DNA of 64,000 nt from Sideroxydans sp. (lineage in GTDB: Bacteria; Pseudomonadota; Gammaproteobacteria; Burkholderiales; Gallionellaceae), in assembly GCA_028707175.1 (NCBI GenBank), contig JAQTUV010000005.1, positions 293,239 through 357,238 on the forward strand. The letters run 5' to 3'. Under the pieces are notes generated by a model. It had not been told where the DNA came from. It ran no database searches and saw nothing but the letters and a program-made list of their open reading frames with translations. Position 1 is the stretch's first letter. Each line of letters opens with the position of its first letter. A program made the position numbers and the translations under genes. Of this stretch, positions 10,994 through 20,830 are shown one piece after another.

Positions 10994-11496
10994 TGAAGAA
11001 CGTGATGCGGGCATTCATATTACTAGCGGCACTGTCGCTGACTGCGTGCGGATTCCATCTGCGCGGCAGCCAAGCACAGGATATGGCGTTCGCATTCAAA
11101 TCACTCTACCTCAAAGCACCCGCTGAAACGCAATTCGTCACCGATCTGCGCACCGCGTTGAAGACTAACAAGGTAGCGCTAACTCCGGCTGCTGATACTG
11201 CCGAACTGGTACTCGAAGTCGTTTCAGAACAGACTAACAAGAACATTCTGTCTCTCTCGGGTAGCGGTCGCGTGCAAGAGTATCATCTCGTCTACCGTGT
11301 TTCGTTGCGCGCCTTTGATAACAAGCAGATTGATTGGCTAACGCCGGAAGAGATTTTGCTCACTCGTAATTTAGCGTATGACGACGCGCAGATCTTGGCG
11401 AAAGAACAAGAAGAGGCGCAATTGTTCCGAGATATGCGCAGCGATGCAGTAGGACAAGCTATACGCCGCCTGAACCGAGCTAAACCTCAACTGTGA
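10993..11496 (+). CDS. lptE: LPS-assembly lipoprotein LptE
   Basis: An outer-membrane lipoprotein that plugs the LptD barrel and helps insert LPS. The 167-residue protein has a signal peptide with lipobox LTAC|G (about residues 16-20), then the family's FHLRGS after the cysteine. The rest is the compact alpha/beta LptE fold. The start overlaps the leuS stop by one base (TGATG); an internal ATG at 11005 is also possible. Its partner lptD is at 31020 in this window. The leuS-lptE-holA order is standard in proteobacteria. Confidence 0.92.
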
Positions 11497-11500
11497 TCTC

Positions 11501-12514
11501 ATGAGAATCTCGACCGAAGACCTGCCGCAACATCTGAAACGGGGACTCGGGGCGTTGTACGTCATTCACGGCGAAGCCCTGCTGCTCGCCATCGAAGCTG
11601 CCGATGCCATCCGCAATGCCGCACGCGAAGCGGGATACACCGAGCGCGAGACCATCATCGCGGAGCAATATTTCAAATGGGGTGAACTACGCAACAGCGC
11701 ACAAAGCATGTCGCTGTTCTCCTCGCGCAAAGTAATCGACCTGCGCATCCCGTCGGGCAAGCCCGGTGTGGAAGGTGCACAGGCGTTACAAGACCACTGC
11801 GAGAATCTCGACCCAGACACTCTCACTCTCATCTCGCTGCCCAAACTTGAAGGCACGGCCCTCAAGAGCAAGTGGTTCGCCGCACTGGAACAACACGGCA
11901 CCATCATCAGCGCGGATGAAGTCTCCCTCGCGGCCTTGCCCACTTGGATCGCAGGCAGACTACGCCGCCAAGGACAATCTGCTGATGCGGACACCTTGAA
12001 GTTCCTCGCCGACAAGGTGGAAGGCAATCTGTTGGCGGCTTATCAAGAGATACAAAAGCTCGCGCTACTCTTCCCCGAGGGCACATTGACCTTCGACCAA
12101 GTCAAAGACTCGGTGATGGACGTAGCGCGTTATGACGTATTCAAACTCTCCGAAGCGATGCTCCTTGGTGATGCTGAACGTTATGCACGCATCCTTGATG
12201 GTCTGCGTGCCGAGGGCACAGCCACCGTGCTCATCCTGTGGGCGATCGCGGAAGACATTCGCGCGTTGGCAAAAGTCTCGCGTGCTATGCAGCAGAGCGG
12301 CAACCTTGCGGGGGCATTACGCGATGCGCGGGTGTGGGGGGCGAAACAGAAATTGATCGAACGCTCCGTACGCCGTTTCACCCCCACCTTTGCGGAACGT
12401 GCCTTACGCCAAGCTGCGCTGATCGACCGCCTTATTAAAGGTCTGCGCCAAGGTGATGTATGGGATGAGCTGCTACAGCTGGGTGTCCGCTGTGCCCGTG
12501 CAGGTGCGAGATGA
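11501..12514 (+). CDS. holA: DNA polymerase III subunit delta
   Basis: The delta subunit of the clamp loader, which opens the beta sliding clamp. The 337 residues have the expected start (LPQHLKRGLGALYVIHGEALLL, beginning with the AAA+-like domain) and a helical C-terminal part typical of HolA. The clamp-binding region near MSLFSSRKVIDLR is present. It starts 4 nt after lptE and overlaps cutA by 4 nt, so translation is probably coupled across the operon. Confidence 0.93.
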   Translation: MRISTEDLPQHLKRGLGALYVIHGEALLLAIEAADAIRNAAREAGYTERETIIAEQYFKWGELRNSAQSMSLFSSRKVIDLRIPSGKPGVEGAQALQDHCENLDPDTLTLISLPKLEGTALKSKWFAALEQHGTIISADEVSLAALPTWIAGRLRRQGQSADADTLKFLADKVEGNLLAAYQEIQKLALLFPEGTLTFDQVKDSVMDVARYDVFKLSEAMLLGDAERYARILDGLRAEGTATVLILWAIAEDIRALAKVSRAMQQSGNLAGALRDARVWGAKQKLIERSVRRFTPTFAERALRQAALIDRLIKGLRQGDVWDELLQLGVRCARAGAR

Positions 12515-12837
12515 GCGAAGTGTTGCTGGTCATCAGCAATACACCTGACCGCGCCACGGCGGAGCGTATCGCAGGCGAACTGGTCGCAAGCCATGCCGCA
12601 GCGTGCGTGAACATATTGGCCAAATGTAGCTCTATCTATCGCTGGGAAGGCAAGGTCGAGAGCGCCACCGAAGTCCCTTTGCTCATCAAGACTACTGCCG
12701 AGGCCTACCCACGATTAGAGGCAGAATTGCGTAAACTGCACCCCTACACCGTACCCGAGATCATCGCGATCCCCATCAGCGCGGGCCTACCTGCCTATTT
12801 GGGCTGGGTGAATACAGAGACTAGGAAGACCATATGA
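12511..12837 (+). CDS. cutA: CutA-type divalent-cation tolerance protein
   Basis: A 108-residue trimeric ferredoxin-like protein. The family pattern is complete: LLVISNTPDRATAERIA, AACVNILAKCSSIYRWEGKVE, and the late LHPYTVPEIIAIPI followed by YLGWV. CutA proteins are linked to copper tolerance and assembly of membrane proteins, but their exact role is unsettled. It overlaps holA and dsbD by 4 nt each; cutA next to dsbD is common in proteobacteria. Confidence 0.94.
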   Translation: MSEVLLVISNTPDRATAERIAGELVASHAAACVNILAKCSSIYRWEGKVESATEVPLLIKTTAEAYPRLEAELRKLHPYTVPEIIAIPISAGLPAYLGWVNTETRKTI

Positions 12838-14627
12838 TTCGTCGTTTGTTGCTGACCGTTTTGTTATTCATCGTGCCGCTGGCGCAGGCGGACATGCTTT
12901 CCTTTGGTAGCAAGAAACCCAGCTTCCTGCCCGCCGATCAAGCCTTCGACTTAAGTGTGAGTACCGTCGATCAAAAGACCCTCATCGGCAGTTTCAAAAT
13001 CACTCCCGGCTACTACCTGTATCGCGACAAAATCCATTTCACCTTGGCGGATGGTAAGCCGACACAGCTGACCTTACCCAAGGGCGAGGAAAAAGACGAC
13101 CCCAATTTCGGCCTCATCGAGGTGTATCACCAATCCTTTCAAGCTGAGATCAAGTTACCCGAAGTCGATGTGAAAAAAACACTGGTGGTGAACGCCAGTT
13201 ATCAAGGTTGTAGCGACAACGGCCTGTGCTACCCGCCCATCGACAAGACTTTCAATATCGAGTTGATGCCCTCCATCACGGCGGCGACTCCTGCCACTGC
13301 GACCACCTCCGCAGCTGTCAAATCCGCCCCTGAGAACGAGAACACACAGATCGCCAAGGTGTTCCAAAGCGGCAGCTTCTGGCTCATCGTCTCCTTCTTC
13401 TTCGGCGCGGGCTTGCTGCTCTCGCTGACGCCGTGCGTGTTCCCCATGATCCCCATTCTGTCGGGCATCATCGTCGGGCGTGGCCACAAGATCACCCACA
13501 TGCACGCCTTCATCCTGTCGCTGGCTTATGTATTGGGCATGGCTGTCACCTACGCCATCGCCGGTGTGGCAGCGGGCTATTCCGGCGACCTCATTTCGAA
13601 TTCGCTGCAAACCCCTTGGGTACTGGGCAGTTTTGCTGCACTGTTCATTGTGCTGTCGCTATCCATGTTCGGCTTCTATGAGTTGCAATTACCTTCCGCG
13701 CTACAAAGCAAACTCACTGACACCAGCAATAAACTGCACGGTGGTCACTTGTCCGGCGTGTTCAGCATGGGCGCACTGTCCGCCATCATCATGGGGCCTT
13801 GCGTGGCCGCCCCGCTCGCAGGCGCGCTCCTATATATAAGTCAGACGCACGATGCGGTGCTGGGCGGAACGGCACTGTTCGTGATGGCGCTAGGTATGGG
13901 CGTACCACTTCTCATCATCGGCACCTCGGCGGGCACCTTGTTGCCCAAAGCGGGCGCTTGGATGGAATCGGTGAAGCGCTTCTTCGGCGTAATGATGTTG
14001 GCCTTAGCCATCTGGATCGTCTCTCCGGTCATCCCGCTCGCCGTGCAGATGGGACTGTGGGCAGCGCTGCTGATCTTCTCGGCAATCTATCTGCATGCAC
14101 TCGATCCGCTTCCCCATACCGCACGCGGCTTAGACAAACTCGGCAAAGGCCTAGGTATCTTGGCCTTATTGCTTGGAGTGGCTTACCTCATCGGCGCATT
14201 GTCTGGCGCACGCGACATCCTGCGCCCGCTCGGCAACCTCGGACGCGCTACTGCTGAAGCAAATCACAGCCTAGCCTTTGAAAGAATAAAGTCGAACGCG
14301 GAGCTTGATGCAAAGATCGCCCAAGCCGCTGGCAAGACCGTGATGCTGGATTTCTACGCCGATTGGTGTGTCTCCTGCAAAGAGATGGAGCGTTTCACTT
14401 TTTCCGATGCGAGTGTGCAAGCCAAACTGAAAGACACCCTTCTGCTTCAAGCCGACGTCACCGCCAACGATGCAGACGACAAAGCTTTGCTGCAACGTTT
14501 CCAGCTGTTTGGCCCTCCCGCTACACTATTCTTCGACAGACAAGGCAAGGAAATGGCCGACTCTAGAGTCGTCGGCTACCAAGATCCCCGTCAATTCACC
14601 GACTCCCTGAGTAGCGCCGGTCTATAG
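12834..14627 (+). CDS. dsbD: Thiol:disulfide interchange protein DsbD
   Basis: Carries electrons from cytoplasmic thioredoxin across the inner membrane to periplasmic DsbC, DsbG and cytochrome-c maturation proteins. The 597 residues contain a signal peptide (to QA|DM), the N-terminal periplasmic domain with the pair in CSDNGLC, about eight membrane helices with the redox cysteines in TPCVFPM and MGPCVAAP, and a C-terminal thioredoxin domain with CVSC in DWCVSCKEME. All six expected cysteines are visible. ATG 12834 overlaps the cutA stop by 4 nt. Confidence 0.95.
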   Translation: MIRRLLLTVLLFIVPLAQADMLSFGSKKPSFLPADQAFDLSVSTVDQKTLIGSFKITPGYYLYRDKIHFTLADGKPTQLTLPKGEEKDDPNFGLIEVYHQSFQAEIKLPEVDVKKTLVVNASYQGCSDNGLCYPPIDKTFNIELMPSITAATPATATTSAAVKSAPENENTQIAKVFQSGSFWLIVSFFFGAGLLLSLTPCVFPMIPILSGIIVGRGHKITHMHAFILSLAYVLGMAVTYAIAGVAAGYSGDLISNSLQTPWVLGSFAALFIVLSLSMFGFYELQLPSALQSKLTDTSNKLHGGHLSGVFSMGALSAIIMGPCVAAPLAGALLYISQTHDAVLGGTALFVMALGMGVPLLIIGTSAGTLLPKAGAWMESVKRFFGVMMLALAIWIVSPVIPLAVQMGLWAALLIFSAIYLHALDPLPHTARGLDKLGKGLGILALLLGVAYLIGALSGARDILRPLGNLGRATAEANHSLAFERIKSNAELDAKIAQAAGKTVMLDFYADWCVSCKEMERFTFSDASVQAKLKDTLLLQADVTANDADDKALLQRFQLFGPPATLFFDRQGKEMADSRVVGYQDPRQFTDSLSSAGL

Positions 14628-14693
14628 CCCTGATTTTTCTCAATTTCTTTTAATGGGTGGACAAACCGGCCCATTTTGCGGCAAACTGCATCC

Positions 14694-15137
14694 ATGAAGA
14701 ACATCCTAGTCCTCCACGGCCCCAACTTAAATCTGCTCGGCACACGCGAGCCAGATGTGTATGGCCGCGTCACGTTGGACGAAATTAACGCCAAGTTAAC
14801 CGCACAAGCCATAGCAAGTGAAGCAAAGCTGGCTCACTTCCAAAGTAATACGGAAGGTGCACTAGTTGATCGTGTGCAACAGGCACGTACCGATGGGATT
14901 GAGTTCATCATCATCAACCCTGCCGCGTTCACACATACCAGCGTAGCGATTCGCGACGCCTTGTCGGCGGTGAATATCCCATTCGTCGAGGTGCACCTTT
15001 CGAACGTGTTCGCCCGCGAGGCGTTCCGCAAAGAGTCTTATTTCTCCGACATCGCTGTCGGGGTCATCAGTGGTTTGGGCGCAAAAGGCTACGACCTTGC
15101 CCTGCAATTCGCACTACAACATTCTGTGAGGAGATAA
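14694..15137 (+). CDS. aroQ: 3-dehydroquinate dehydratase, type II
   Basis: Dehydrates 3-dehydroquinate in the shikimate pathway for aromatic amino acids. The 147-residue length is typical. It has the [18 protein letters not shown] opening with the catalytic tyrosine, the [13 protein letters not shown] segment, [16 protein letters not shown] and the late [14 protein letters not shown] with its catalytic histidine. ATG 14694 is the family start. It lies directly before accB with a 2-nt gap, the classic aroQ-accB-accC order. Confidence 0.96.
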   Translation: MKNILVLHGPNLNLLGTREPDVYGRVTLDEINAKLTAQAIASEAKLAHFQSNTEGALVDRVQQARTDGIEFIIINPAAFTHTSVAIRDALSAVNIPFVEVHLSNVFAREAFRKESYFSDIAVGVISGLGAKGYDLALQFALQHSVRR

Positions 15138-15139
15138 AA

Positions 15140-15592
15140 ATGGATCTACGCAAACTCAAAACTTTGATCGAACTCGTTGAGAACTCGGGTATCGCCGAGT
15201 TAGAACTGACCGAGGGCGAAGAGCATGTGCGCATCTCACGCATGAGTTCAGTATCTGCTCCTGCAGTACAACATCACTATGCAGCTGCACCAATGGCGGC
15301 TCCTGTAGCTGCAGCCCCCGCTGCTGCCGCAGCACCTGCTGCACCCGCAGAGCCAGAAGGCCACGTCGTAAAATCACCTATGGTAGGCAGCTTCTACCGC
15401 GCAGCATCCCCTGGTGCAAAGGCATTTGTTGATGTCGGCGCTACTGTGAACGCGGGTGACACCATCTGCATCATTGAGGCAATGAAGCTGTTGAACGAAA
15501 TCGAAGCCGACAAAGCTGGCGTGATCAAAGCCATCTTGGTTGAAAATGGCCAAGCAGTTGAATTCGGCCAACCTTTGTTCATTATCGGTTAA
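15140..15592 (+). CDS. accB: Biotin carboxyl carrier protein of acetyl-CoA carboxylase
   Basis: Carries biotin between the carboxylase and transferase halves of acetyl-CoA carboxylase, the first step of fatty-acid synthesis. 150 residues: an N-terminal helical part, an Ala/Pro-rich flexible linker at about 38-72, then the biotinyl domain with the target lysine K116 in [12 protein letters not shown]. The 'thumb' loop ([17 protein letters not shown]) typical of AccB is present. A GAGGAGA ribosome site precedes ATG 15140. Confidence 0.96.
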   Translation: MDLRKLKTLIELVENSGIAELELTEGEEHVRISRMSSVSAPAVQHHYAAAPMAAPVAAAPAAAAAPAAPAEPEGHVVKSPMVGSFYRAASPGAKAFVDVGATVNAGDTICIIEAMKLLNEIEADKAGVIKAILVENGQAVEFGQPLFIIG

Positions 15593-15652
15593 GACATCAT
15601 GGCCGTATTCGAACGCAAACCCAAGACTCCAGCTCCACCGGAGACACCCATC

Positions 15653-17008
15653 ATGTTTGACAAGATCCTTATCGCCAATCGCGGCGAGATCGCGCTACGT
15701 ATCCAGCGCGCATGCCGCGAGATGGGCATTAAGACCGTCGCCGTTCACTCTGAAGCAGATGCCGATGCAAAATACGTGAAGTTGGCCGACGAGTCCGTCT
15801 GTATCGGACCCGCAAGTTCCAGCCTAAGTTACCTCAACGTTCCCGCCATCATCAGTGCCGCCGAAGTGACCGACGCGCAAGCGATCCATCCAGGCTATGG
15901 CTTCCTGTCCGAGAACGCTGACTTTTCCGAGCGCGTTGAGAAATCTGGTTTCGTCTTCATCGGCCCGCGTGCTGAGACCATCCGCCTAATGGGCGATAAA
16001 GTCTCTGCCAAGAGCGCAATGAAGAAGGCCGGTGTACCTTGCGTACCCGGCGTTGAAGGAGCACTGCCGGACGATCCAGCAGAGATCATCAAGACTGCTC
16101 GCTTCATCGGCTATCCCGTCATCATCAAGGCATCAGGTGGCGGTGGCGGACGTGGTATGCGCGTAGTACATACCGAAGCGGCATTGCTGAATGCGGTGAC
16201 GATGACCAAGACGGAAGCGCAAGCGGCCTTCAACAATCCCATGGTGTACATGGAGAAGTTCTTGGAGAACCCGCGCCACATCGAGATCCAAGTATTGGCC
16301 GACCAACACGGCAACGCAGTGTACTTAGGCGAACGTGACTGCTCGATGCAGCGTCGTCACCAGAAGATTATCGAAGAGGCGCCTGCCTACCACTTGAATC
16401 CAAAATTGCGCGACAAGATCGGCGAACGCTGTGCTGAAGCCTGCCGCAAGATCGGTTATCGCGGTGCGGGCACGTTCGAGTTCTTGTACGAGAACGGCGA
16501 GTTCTACTTCATCGAGATGAACACCCGTGTTCAAGTCGAGCACCCCGTGTCTGAAATGATTACCGGTATCGACATCGTGCAACAACAGATCCGCATTGCT
16601 GCAGGCGAGAAGCTACCTTTCCGCCAAAAGGACATCCAGTTCCGTGGCCATGCTATCGAGTGCCGTATCAATGCCGAGCATCCCTACACGTTCGTGCCGT
16701 CGCCTGGCCGTATCACCAACTGGCACGTGCCCGGCGGCCCTGGTATCCGTGTCGATTCGCATGTTTATAACAACTACTTTATCCCGCCTCACTACGATTC
16801 CATGATCGGCAAAGTGATCGCTTACGGTGACACTCGCGACCAAGCAATCGCTCGTATGCGCACTGCTTTGTCCGAGATGGTGGTTGAGGGCATCAACACC
16901 AACATTCCATTGCATCAGGAGTTGATGAGCGATGCTGCATTCGTGAACGGCGGCACCAGCATCCATTATTTGGAACACAAGCTGGCTGAACGCACCAAGG
17001 GTAAGTAA
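15653..17008 (+). CDS. accC: Biotin carboxylase subunit of acetyl-CoA carboxylase
   Basis: Carboxylates the biotin on AccB using ATP and bicarbonate. The 451 residues follow E. coli AccC closely: [15 protein letters not shown] at the start, the glycine-rich ATP lid [30 protein letters not shown], and the active-site stretch [17 protein letters not shown] 15653 is the family start. An upstream in-frame ATG at 15599 would add 18 proline-rich residues not seen in the family. One base overlaps prmA. Confidence 0.96.
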   Translation: MFDKILIANRGEIALRIQRACREMGIKTVAVHSEADADAKYVKLADESVCIGPASSSLSYLNVPAIISAAEVTDAQAIHPGYGFLSENADFSERVEKSGFVFIGPRAETIRLMGDKVSAKSAMKKAGVPCVPGVEGALPDDPAEIIKTARFIGYPVIIKASGGGGGRGMRVVHTEAALLNAVTMTKTEAQAAFNNPMVYMEKFLENPRHIEIQVLADQHGNAVYLGERDCSMQRRHQKIIEEAPAYHLNPKLRDKIGERCAEACRKIGYRGAGTFEFLYENGEFYFIEMNTRVQVEHPVSEMITGIDIVQQQIRIAAGEKLPFRQKDIQFRGHAIECRINAEHPYTFVPSPGRITNWHVPGGPGIRVDSHVYNNYFIPPHYDSMIGKVIAYGDTRDQAIARMRTALSEMVVEGINTNIPLHQELMSDAAFVNGGTSIHYLEHKLAERTKGK

Positions 17009-17898
17009 TGGCGTGGCTCAATTTGTCGATACGCGCCGAGGCGAGCTATGCCGAGGCGTTGAGTGAGGCGCTCCTAGAACAAGGAGCGCTCTCAGTCGAC
17101 ATGTTGGATGCCGATGCGGACACCCCTGACGAACAAGCCATTTTTGGCGAGCCAGGGGAACCCACTTCGGCAGTCTGGCAACACAATCTCGTCAATGCAT
17201 TATTTGAAAGCGATGCCGATGTGGCTGGCGCATTCAAAACCTGCTGTGGCGCCCTCAACATTTCACCACTCCCTGAACACCGCATCGAGTCCTTAGAAGA
17301 AAGTGATTGGGTGCGTCTCACCCAAGCGCAATTCGATCCGATCCGTATCTCACAGCGCTTGTGGATCGTGCCAACTTGGCACACTCCATCCGACCCGAGT
17401 GCAATCAATATCGCCCTTGATCCTGGTCTTGCTTTTGGCACCGGAAGTCATCCAACCACTCGTTTGTGTCTGCGTTGGTTAGATAACAACTTGGCAGGTG
17501 GAGAGAGCGTGCTGGATTATGGCTGTGGCTCAGGCATCTTAGCGATTGCCGCCTTAAAGTTGGGTGCGGCCAGCGCGATTGGTGTAGATGTGGACACACA
17601 AGCGGTGCAAGCCAGCCACGACAATGCGCTCGCCAACCAAGTGCAAGGAAATTTCTATCTCCCAGATGGTGTTTCGTTGACTCAGTATGATGTCGTGGTT
17701 GCCAATATCCTCACCAATCCGTTGCGCGCGCTCGCACCGTTGCTAGCCAGTGCAACGAAAACGGGCGGCCGCATCGTGCTATCAGGCATTCTTGCCGAGC
17801 AGGCAGATGAGGTCATGCGCATCTATGGCCAGTGGTTCAACCTTGTGCCAGCGACCATCGAGGACGGCTGGTGTTGCCTATCAGGCAGCAAAAAATGA
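17008..17898 (+). CDS. prmA: Ribosomal protein L11 methyltransferase
   Basis: Trimethylates lysines and the N-terminus of ribosomal protein L11. The 296 residues include an N-terminal substrate-binding domain and a Rossmann methyltransferase with the SAM motif LDYGCGSGILAIAALKLGA. It is preceded by DPGLAFGTGSHPTTRLCL and followed by VVANILTNPL, the NPPY-like motif variant. It overlaps accC by 1 nt and the next gene by 4 nt. Confidence 0.94.
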   Translation: MAWLNLSIRAEASYAEALSEALLEQGALSVDMLDADADTPDEQAIFGEPGEPTSAVWQHNLVNALFESDADVAGAFKTCCGALNISPLPEHRIESLEESDWVRLTQAQFDPIRISQRLWIVPTWHTPSDPSAINIALDPGLAFGTGSHPTTRLCLRWLDNNLAGGESVLDYGCGSGILAIAALKLGAASAIGVDVDTQAVQASHDNALANQVQGNFYLPDGVSLTQYDVVVANILTNPLRALAPLLASATKTGGRIVLSGILAEQADEVMRIYGQWFNLVPATIEDGWCCLSGSKK

Positions 17899-18878
17899 CT
17901 ACGGTCACAAAATGCCCTGAATGCAGAACACGCTTCAAGGTATCGGATGAACAACTTGCTGCACATGATGGCCTAGTTCGTTGTGGGCGCTGCCGTCATA
18001 TCTTCAATGCAAGCGAGAATCTGTATGACAACGAGCCAAGCCCCCAACTAAATCTGCCAATTGAGATCACTGCAGACGAATTGCCGGACGCTGAACGCTC
18101 GGAACCAGAGCTCATTGTTGCCGATGAAACAACGGTTGCGGATATCGACCTTCCACCTCTTAATACCGACCTCGACCAGGCACTTTCCCAAACCGAACTT
18201 GATATCACCACGACCCAAGTTGACGCCCCGCCCGACGAGGTCACACAAGACCCGCCACTCGCCGTCGAAGCTACGCCCATATTGCTGGAACATGACCTCA
18301 CGCCTATCGCCGATGTGCGGGGGCTTGAAGACCAAGACGCCCCTGTCATCGAATTTGCCGAAGCAGATTCGGCCGCCGTTGCCCAAGATGAACCACGTAA
18401 ACGCCCTTGGGGAAGCATTGCGGGGGTATTTCTGCTCATCATATTGCTGCTATTGCAGGCGACCTATTTTTACCGCATACAAATCGCCTCTCACTTACCT
18501 GGCCTCAAGCCCTTACTATTGCAAGCCTGTGCACCACTGGAATGCACAGTGGATCTTCCTAAAGAGATTGACTTGCTCACCATCGAATCCTCGGAGCTGG
18601 AATCTGATCCGACAATAGTCAGCCAAATTACTTTGCACGCACTGTTACACAACCGTGCCACCTACACACAAGCCTTCCCCAATTTGGAACTTGCGCTCAC
18701 TGACGTACAAGATCAAGTCATTGCACGTCGCATCTTCACCCCCAACGACTATTTGAGTGCCCCCCATCAAGCATCCTCTGGATTCTTCTCTAACCGCGAT
18801 CTTGATATCGCGTTGCACATGGATACTGCAGACCTGAAACCCGCAGGTTATCGGCTGTTCCTGTTTTACCCGCAGTAA
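17895..18878 (+). CDS. Zinc-ribbon, single-pass membrane protein with DUF3426 domain
   Basis: 327 residues. The N-terminus is a MJ0042-type zinc ribbon with two Cys pairs (CPEC about residues 7-10, CGRC about 33-36). A long acidic, low-complexity linker follows to about residue 165. One membrane helix (AGVFLLIILLLLQATYFY) leads into a periplasmic DUF3426 domain. The family is common behind prmA in betaproteobacteria, but its role is unknown to me. ATG 17895 overlaps the prmA stop (ATGA). Confidence 0.85.
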   Translation: MTTVTKCPECRTRFKVSDEQLAAHDGLVRCGRCRHIFNASENLYDNEPSPQLNLPIEITADELPDAERSEPELIVADETTVADIDLPPLNTDLDQALSQTELDITTTQVDAPPDEVTQDPPLAVEATPILLEHDLTPIADVRGLEDQDAPVIEFAEADSAAVAQDEPRKRPWGSIAGVFLLIILLLLQATYFYRIQIASHLPGLKPLLLQACAPLECTVDLPKEIDLLTIESSELESDPTIVSQITLHALLHNRATYTQAFPNLELALTDVQDQVIARRIFTPNDYLSAPHQASSGFFSNRDLDIALHMDTADLKPAGYRLFLFYPQ

Positions 18879-18889
18879 TCCCCTTCCGC

Positions 18890-18895
18890 TATAAT
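18890..18895 (+). promoter_or_regulatory. -10 box ahead of the glycine riboswitch
   Basis: TATAAT lies about 20 nt upstream of the first aptamer. No clear -35 lies 16-18 nt further up, so the promoter call rests on this box and its position. Confidence 0.45.
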
Positions 18896-18907
18896 TCGTC
18901 CGCCGTT

Positions 18908-19078
18908 AAAACCGACTGGGAGAGCGTGCTGGTGACAGCACCGCCGAAGGCGCAACACCCGTAACCGCTCAGGCTCAAGAACCAATCGGAACAGGCGAAT
19001 CTGGAGAGCGCTGCAAATGCAGCCACCGAAGGGGCAGGCAACGCAAGTTGTAATCTCTCAGGTACAAAGGACAGATGG
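18908..19078 (+). ncRNA. Tandem glycine riboswitch controlling gcvTHP
   Basis: Two consecutive aptamers fit the gcvT riboswitch pattern. The first (about 18913-18990) has CTGGGAGAG, CCGCCGAAGG and CTCAGGCTCAAGAACC. The second (about 18991-19078) has TCTGGAGAGCG, CACCGAAGGGGCAGGC and CTCTCAGGTACAAAGGACAG. Tandem glycine aptamers bind glycine and usually switch on glycine-cleavage genes. The gcvT start lies 53 nt downstream, behind a terminator hairpin. Confidence 0.93.
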
Positions 19079-19111
19079 GGCGCAGCGCGAGATCGCGCTG
19101 CGCCTTTTTTT
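19079..19111 (+). terminator. Rho-independent terminator forming the riboswitch expression platform
   Basis: GGCGCAGCGCGA (19079-19090) and TCGCGCTGCGCC (19093-19104) are perfect complements, followed by seven Ts (19105-19111). It sits directly after the second aptamer and before gcvT. Termination in low glycine and read-through in high glycine is the expected behaviour. Confidence 0.85.
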
Positions 19112-19130
19112 ATTCTTAATGAAAGCGCAT

Positions 19131-20216
19131 ATGACGACTCTCAAGGCAACGCCACTCAATGCCGCACACCGCGCGATGGGCGCAAAGATGGTGGATTTCG
19201 GCGGCTGGGATATGCCGGTCAACTACGGCTCACAGATCGACGAACACCATCAAGTCCGTAACGACGTCGGCATGTTCGACGTATGCCACATGCGCGTCGT
19301 CGATGCCAAAGGCGACGGCGTGCGCGCTTTCCTGCGCTACCTGCTAGCAAACAACGCCGACAAGATCACCGTGCCCGGCAAGGCGCTCTATTCCGCCATG
19401 CTGCGCCCAAACGGCGGTGTCATCGACGATCTAATCATCTACTTCATGACCGAACAATGGTTCCGCATCGTGGTGAATGCGGGCACTGCCGACAAAGACA
19501 TCGCGTGGATGAAAGAACAAGCCGCAGTGCATGCGCCCGCGCTGACCATCACCTCGCGCGATGACTTGGCGATGGTCGCCATCCAAGGTCCTAACGCGCG
19601 CACCAAAGTGTGGGAAGTGTTGCCCCAGACTAAAGCCGCGACAGAAAACCTCGTGAATTTCCAAGCAGCCGATTGCGGCGAATACTTCGTAGCGCGTACC
19701 GGCTACACCGGCGAAGATGGTTTCGAAGTGATGCTGCAGAAAGAGAAAGTAGACGCGTTCTGGTACGCACTGAACAAAGTCGGCGTCAAACCCATCGGCC
19801 TCGGCGCACGCGACACGCTGCGTCTGGAAGCGGGGATGAACCTATACGGACAAGACATGAACGAGAGCGTCGGCCCGCTGGAATCCGGTCTCGCTTGGAC
19901 GGTCGATCTAAAGAGCGAACGCGACTTCATCGGCAAAGCCGCGCTGTTGGCTAACCCGCCCAGCAGCAAACTCGTTGGCTTGGTGTTGTTGGATCGCGGC
20001 GTGTTGCGTGGACACCAGAAGGTAAAGACGCCGCATGGCGAAGGCGAGATCACCAGTGGCAGCTTCTCACCCACGCTAGAAAAATCTATCGCACTGGCTC
20101 GCGTGCCGAACGGGGTTGCGATAGGCGATACCGTGCAAGTCGAGATACGCGACAAGTTGTTGAATGCATCTGTAGTGAAATATCCGTTCGCACGTAACGG
20201 CAAAGGTTTGTTGTAG
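19131..20216 (+). CDS. gcvT: Glycine cleavage system T protein (aminomethyltransferase)
   Basis: Moves the methylene group from the lipoyl arm of H protein to tetrahydrofolate, releasing ammonia. 361 residues with family segments [17 protein letters not shown] near the start, the folate-site region [11 protein letters not shown], and [15 protein letters not shown] 19131 is the family start ([14 protein letters not shown]); ATG 19119 would add four residues. It is the first gene behind the riboswitch. Confidence 0.96.
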   Translation: MTTLKATPLNAAHRAMGAKMVDFGGWDMPVNYGSQIDEHHQVRNDVGMFDVCHMRVVDAKGDGVRAFLRYLLANNADKITVPGKALYSAMLRPNGGVIDDLIIYFMTEQWFRIVVNAGTADKDIAWMKEQAAVHAPALTITSRDDLAMVAIQGPNARTKVWEVLPQTKAATENLVNFQAADCGEYFVARTGYTGEDGFEVMLQKEKVDAFWYALNKVGVKPIGLGARDTLRLEAGMNLYGQDMNESVGPLESGLAWTVDLKSERDFIGKAALLANPPSSKLVGLVLLDRGVLRGHQKVKTPHGEGEITSGSFSPTLEKSIALARVPNGVAIGDTVQVEIRDKLLNASVVKYPFARNGKGLL

Positions 20217-20312
20217 GTTGGGCTTCCCCGCAGGGGTTCTCGTACCCTTTGGGTGTAGCCCGACAGCACTCATATTTTGATAACACTTTGTCGGGTTAAA
20301 ACCCGACCTACA
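20214..20312. repeat. Intergenic palindromic repeat with GTCGGG motifs (gcvT-gcvH)
   Basis: Starts GTAGGTTGGGCTTCCCC and ends GTCGGGTTAAAACCCGAC followed by CTACAT. The ends form an imperfect inverted repeat (GTAGG...CCTAC) with inner hairpins (CCCCGCAGGGG, ACCCTTTGGGT). A closely related element lies at 23692-23753. It fills the gap before the gcvH ribosome site (AGGAG). Confidence 0.7.
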
Positions 20313-20325
20313 TTAGGAGAAACAC

Positions 20326-20715
20326 ATGAGCAATCCATCCAATCTGAAATACACAGCCTCCCACGAGTGGATCAAGACCGAAGCCGACGGCAGCATCACC
20401 GTAGGCATCACACAACACGCACAAGAATTACTGGGCGATATGGTGTTCGTTGAAGCGCCGACTGCTGGTCGCAAGCTGAAAGCCAAGGAAGAATGTGCCG
20501 TCGTTGAGTCCGTAAAAGCGGCAGCCGATGTGTACGCACCCGTTTCTGGCGAAGTCATCGCAGCGAATGGCGATCTAGACAGCTCTCCAGAGAACATCAA
20601 CAGCGACCCTTACGGCGCTTGGATCTTCAAGATGAAGCCAGACAATGCTGCTGATGTTGCCGCCCTGCTGGACGCTGCCGCTTACCAAGCAGTAGTCGAT
20701 AGCGAAGCACATTAA
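20326..20715 (+). CDS. gcvH: Glycine cleavage system H protein
   Basis: The lipoyl carrier that shuttles the aminomethyl group between P, T and L proteins. 129 residues, standard length. K64 in [13 protein letters not shown] is the lipoylation site. SHEWIK near the start and the terminal GAWIFKMKP pattern are as in the family. AGGAG precedes the ATG. The L protein gene is not in this window. Confidence 0.96.
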   Translation: MSNPSNLKYTASHEWIKTEADGSITVGITQHAQELLGDMVFVEAPTAGRKLKAKEECAVVESVKAAADVYAPVSGEVIAANGDLDSSPENINSDPYGAWIFKMKPDNAADVAALLDAAAYQAVVDSEAH

Positions 20716-20830
20716 AAGCAGGATTCGGGATTCAGGAGCAAGGATTCAGGGAAAACCCTTTCCTCGCTCCGGCTCCGGCTCCCGCTTCCTTCCCTGAATC
20801 CTGAATCCTGAATCCCGTATCCTGAATCCT
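20716..20830. repeat. GATTCAGG-rich inverted repeat between gcvH and gcvP
   Basis: The left half has GGATTCGGGATTCAGG and GGATTCAGGG. The right half has several copies of CCTGAATC in a row, running up to the gcvP ATG. The halves are reverse complements, so a long imperfect hairpin can form. The centre is C/T-rich (CTCCGGCTCCGGCTCCC). No ribosome-binding site for gcvP is obvious in it. Confidence 0.65.

Noticed and set aside
19119..19131. ATG 19119 as the gcvT start
   Set aside because: It adds MKAH ahead of the family-typical [10 protein letters not shown] start; ATG 19131 fits better, though either is possible.
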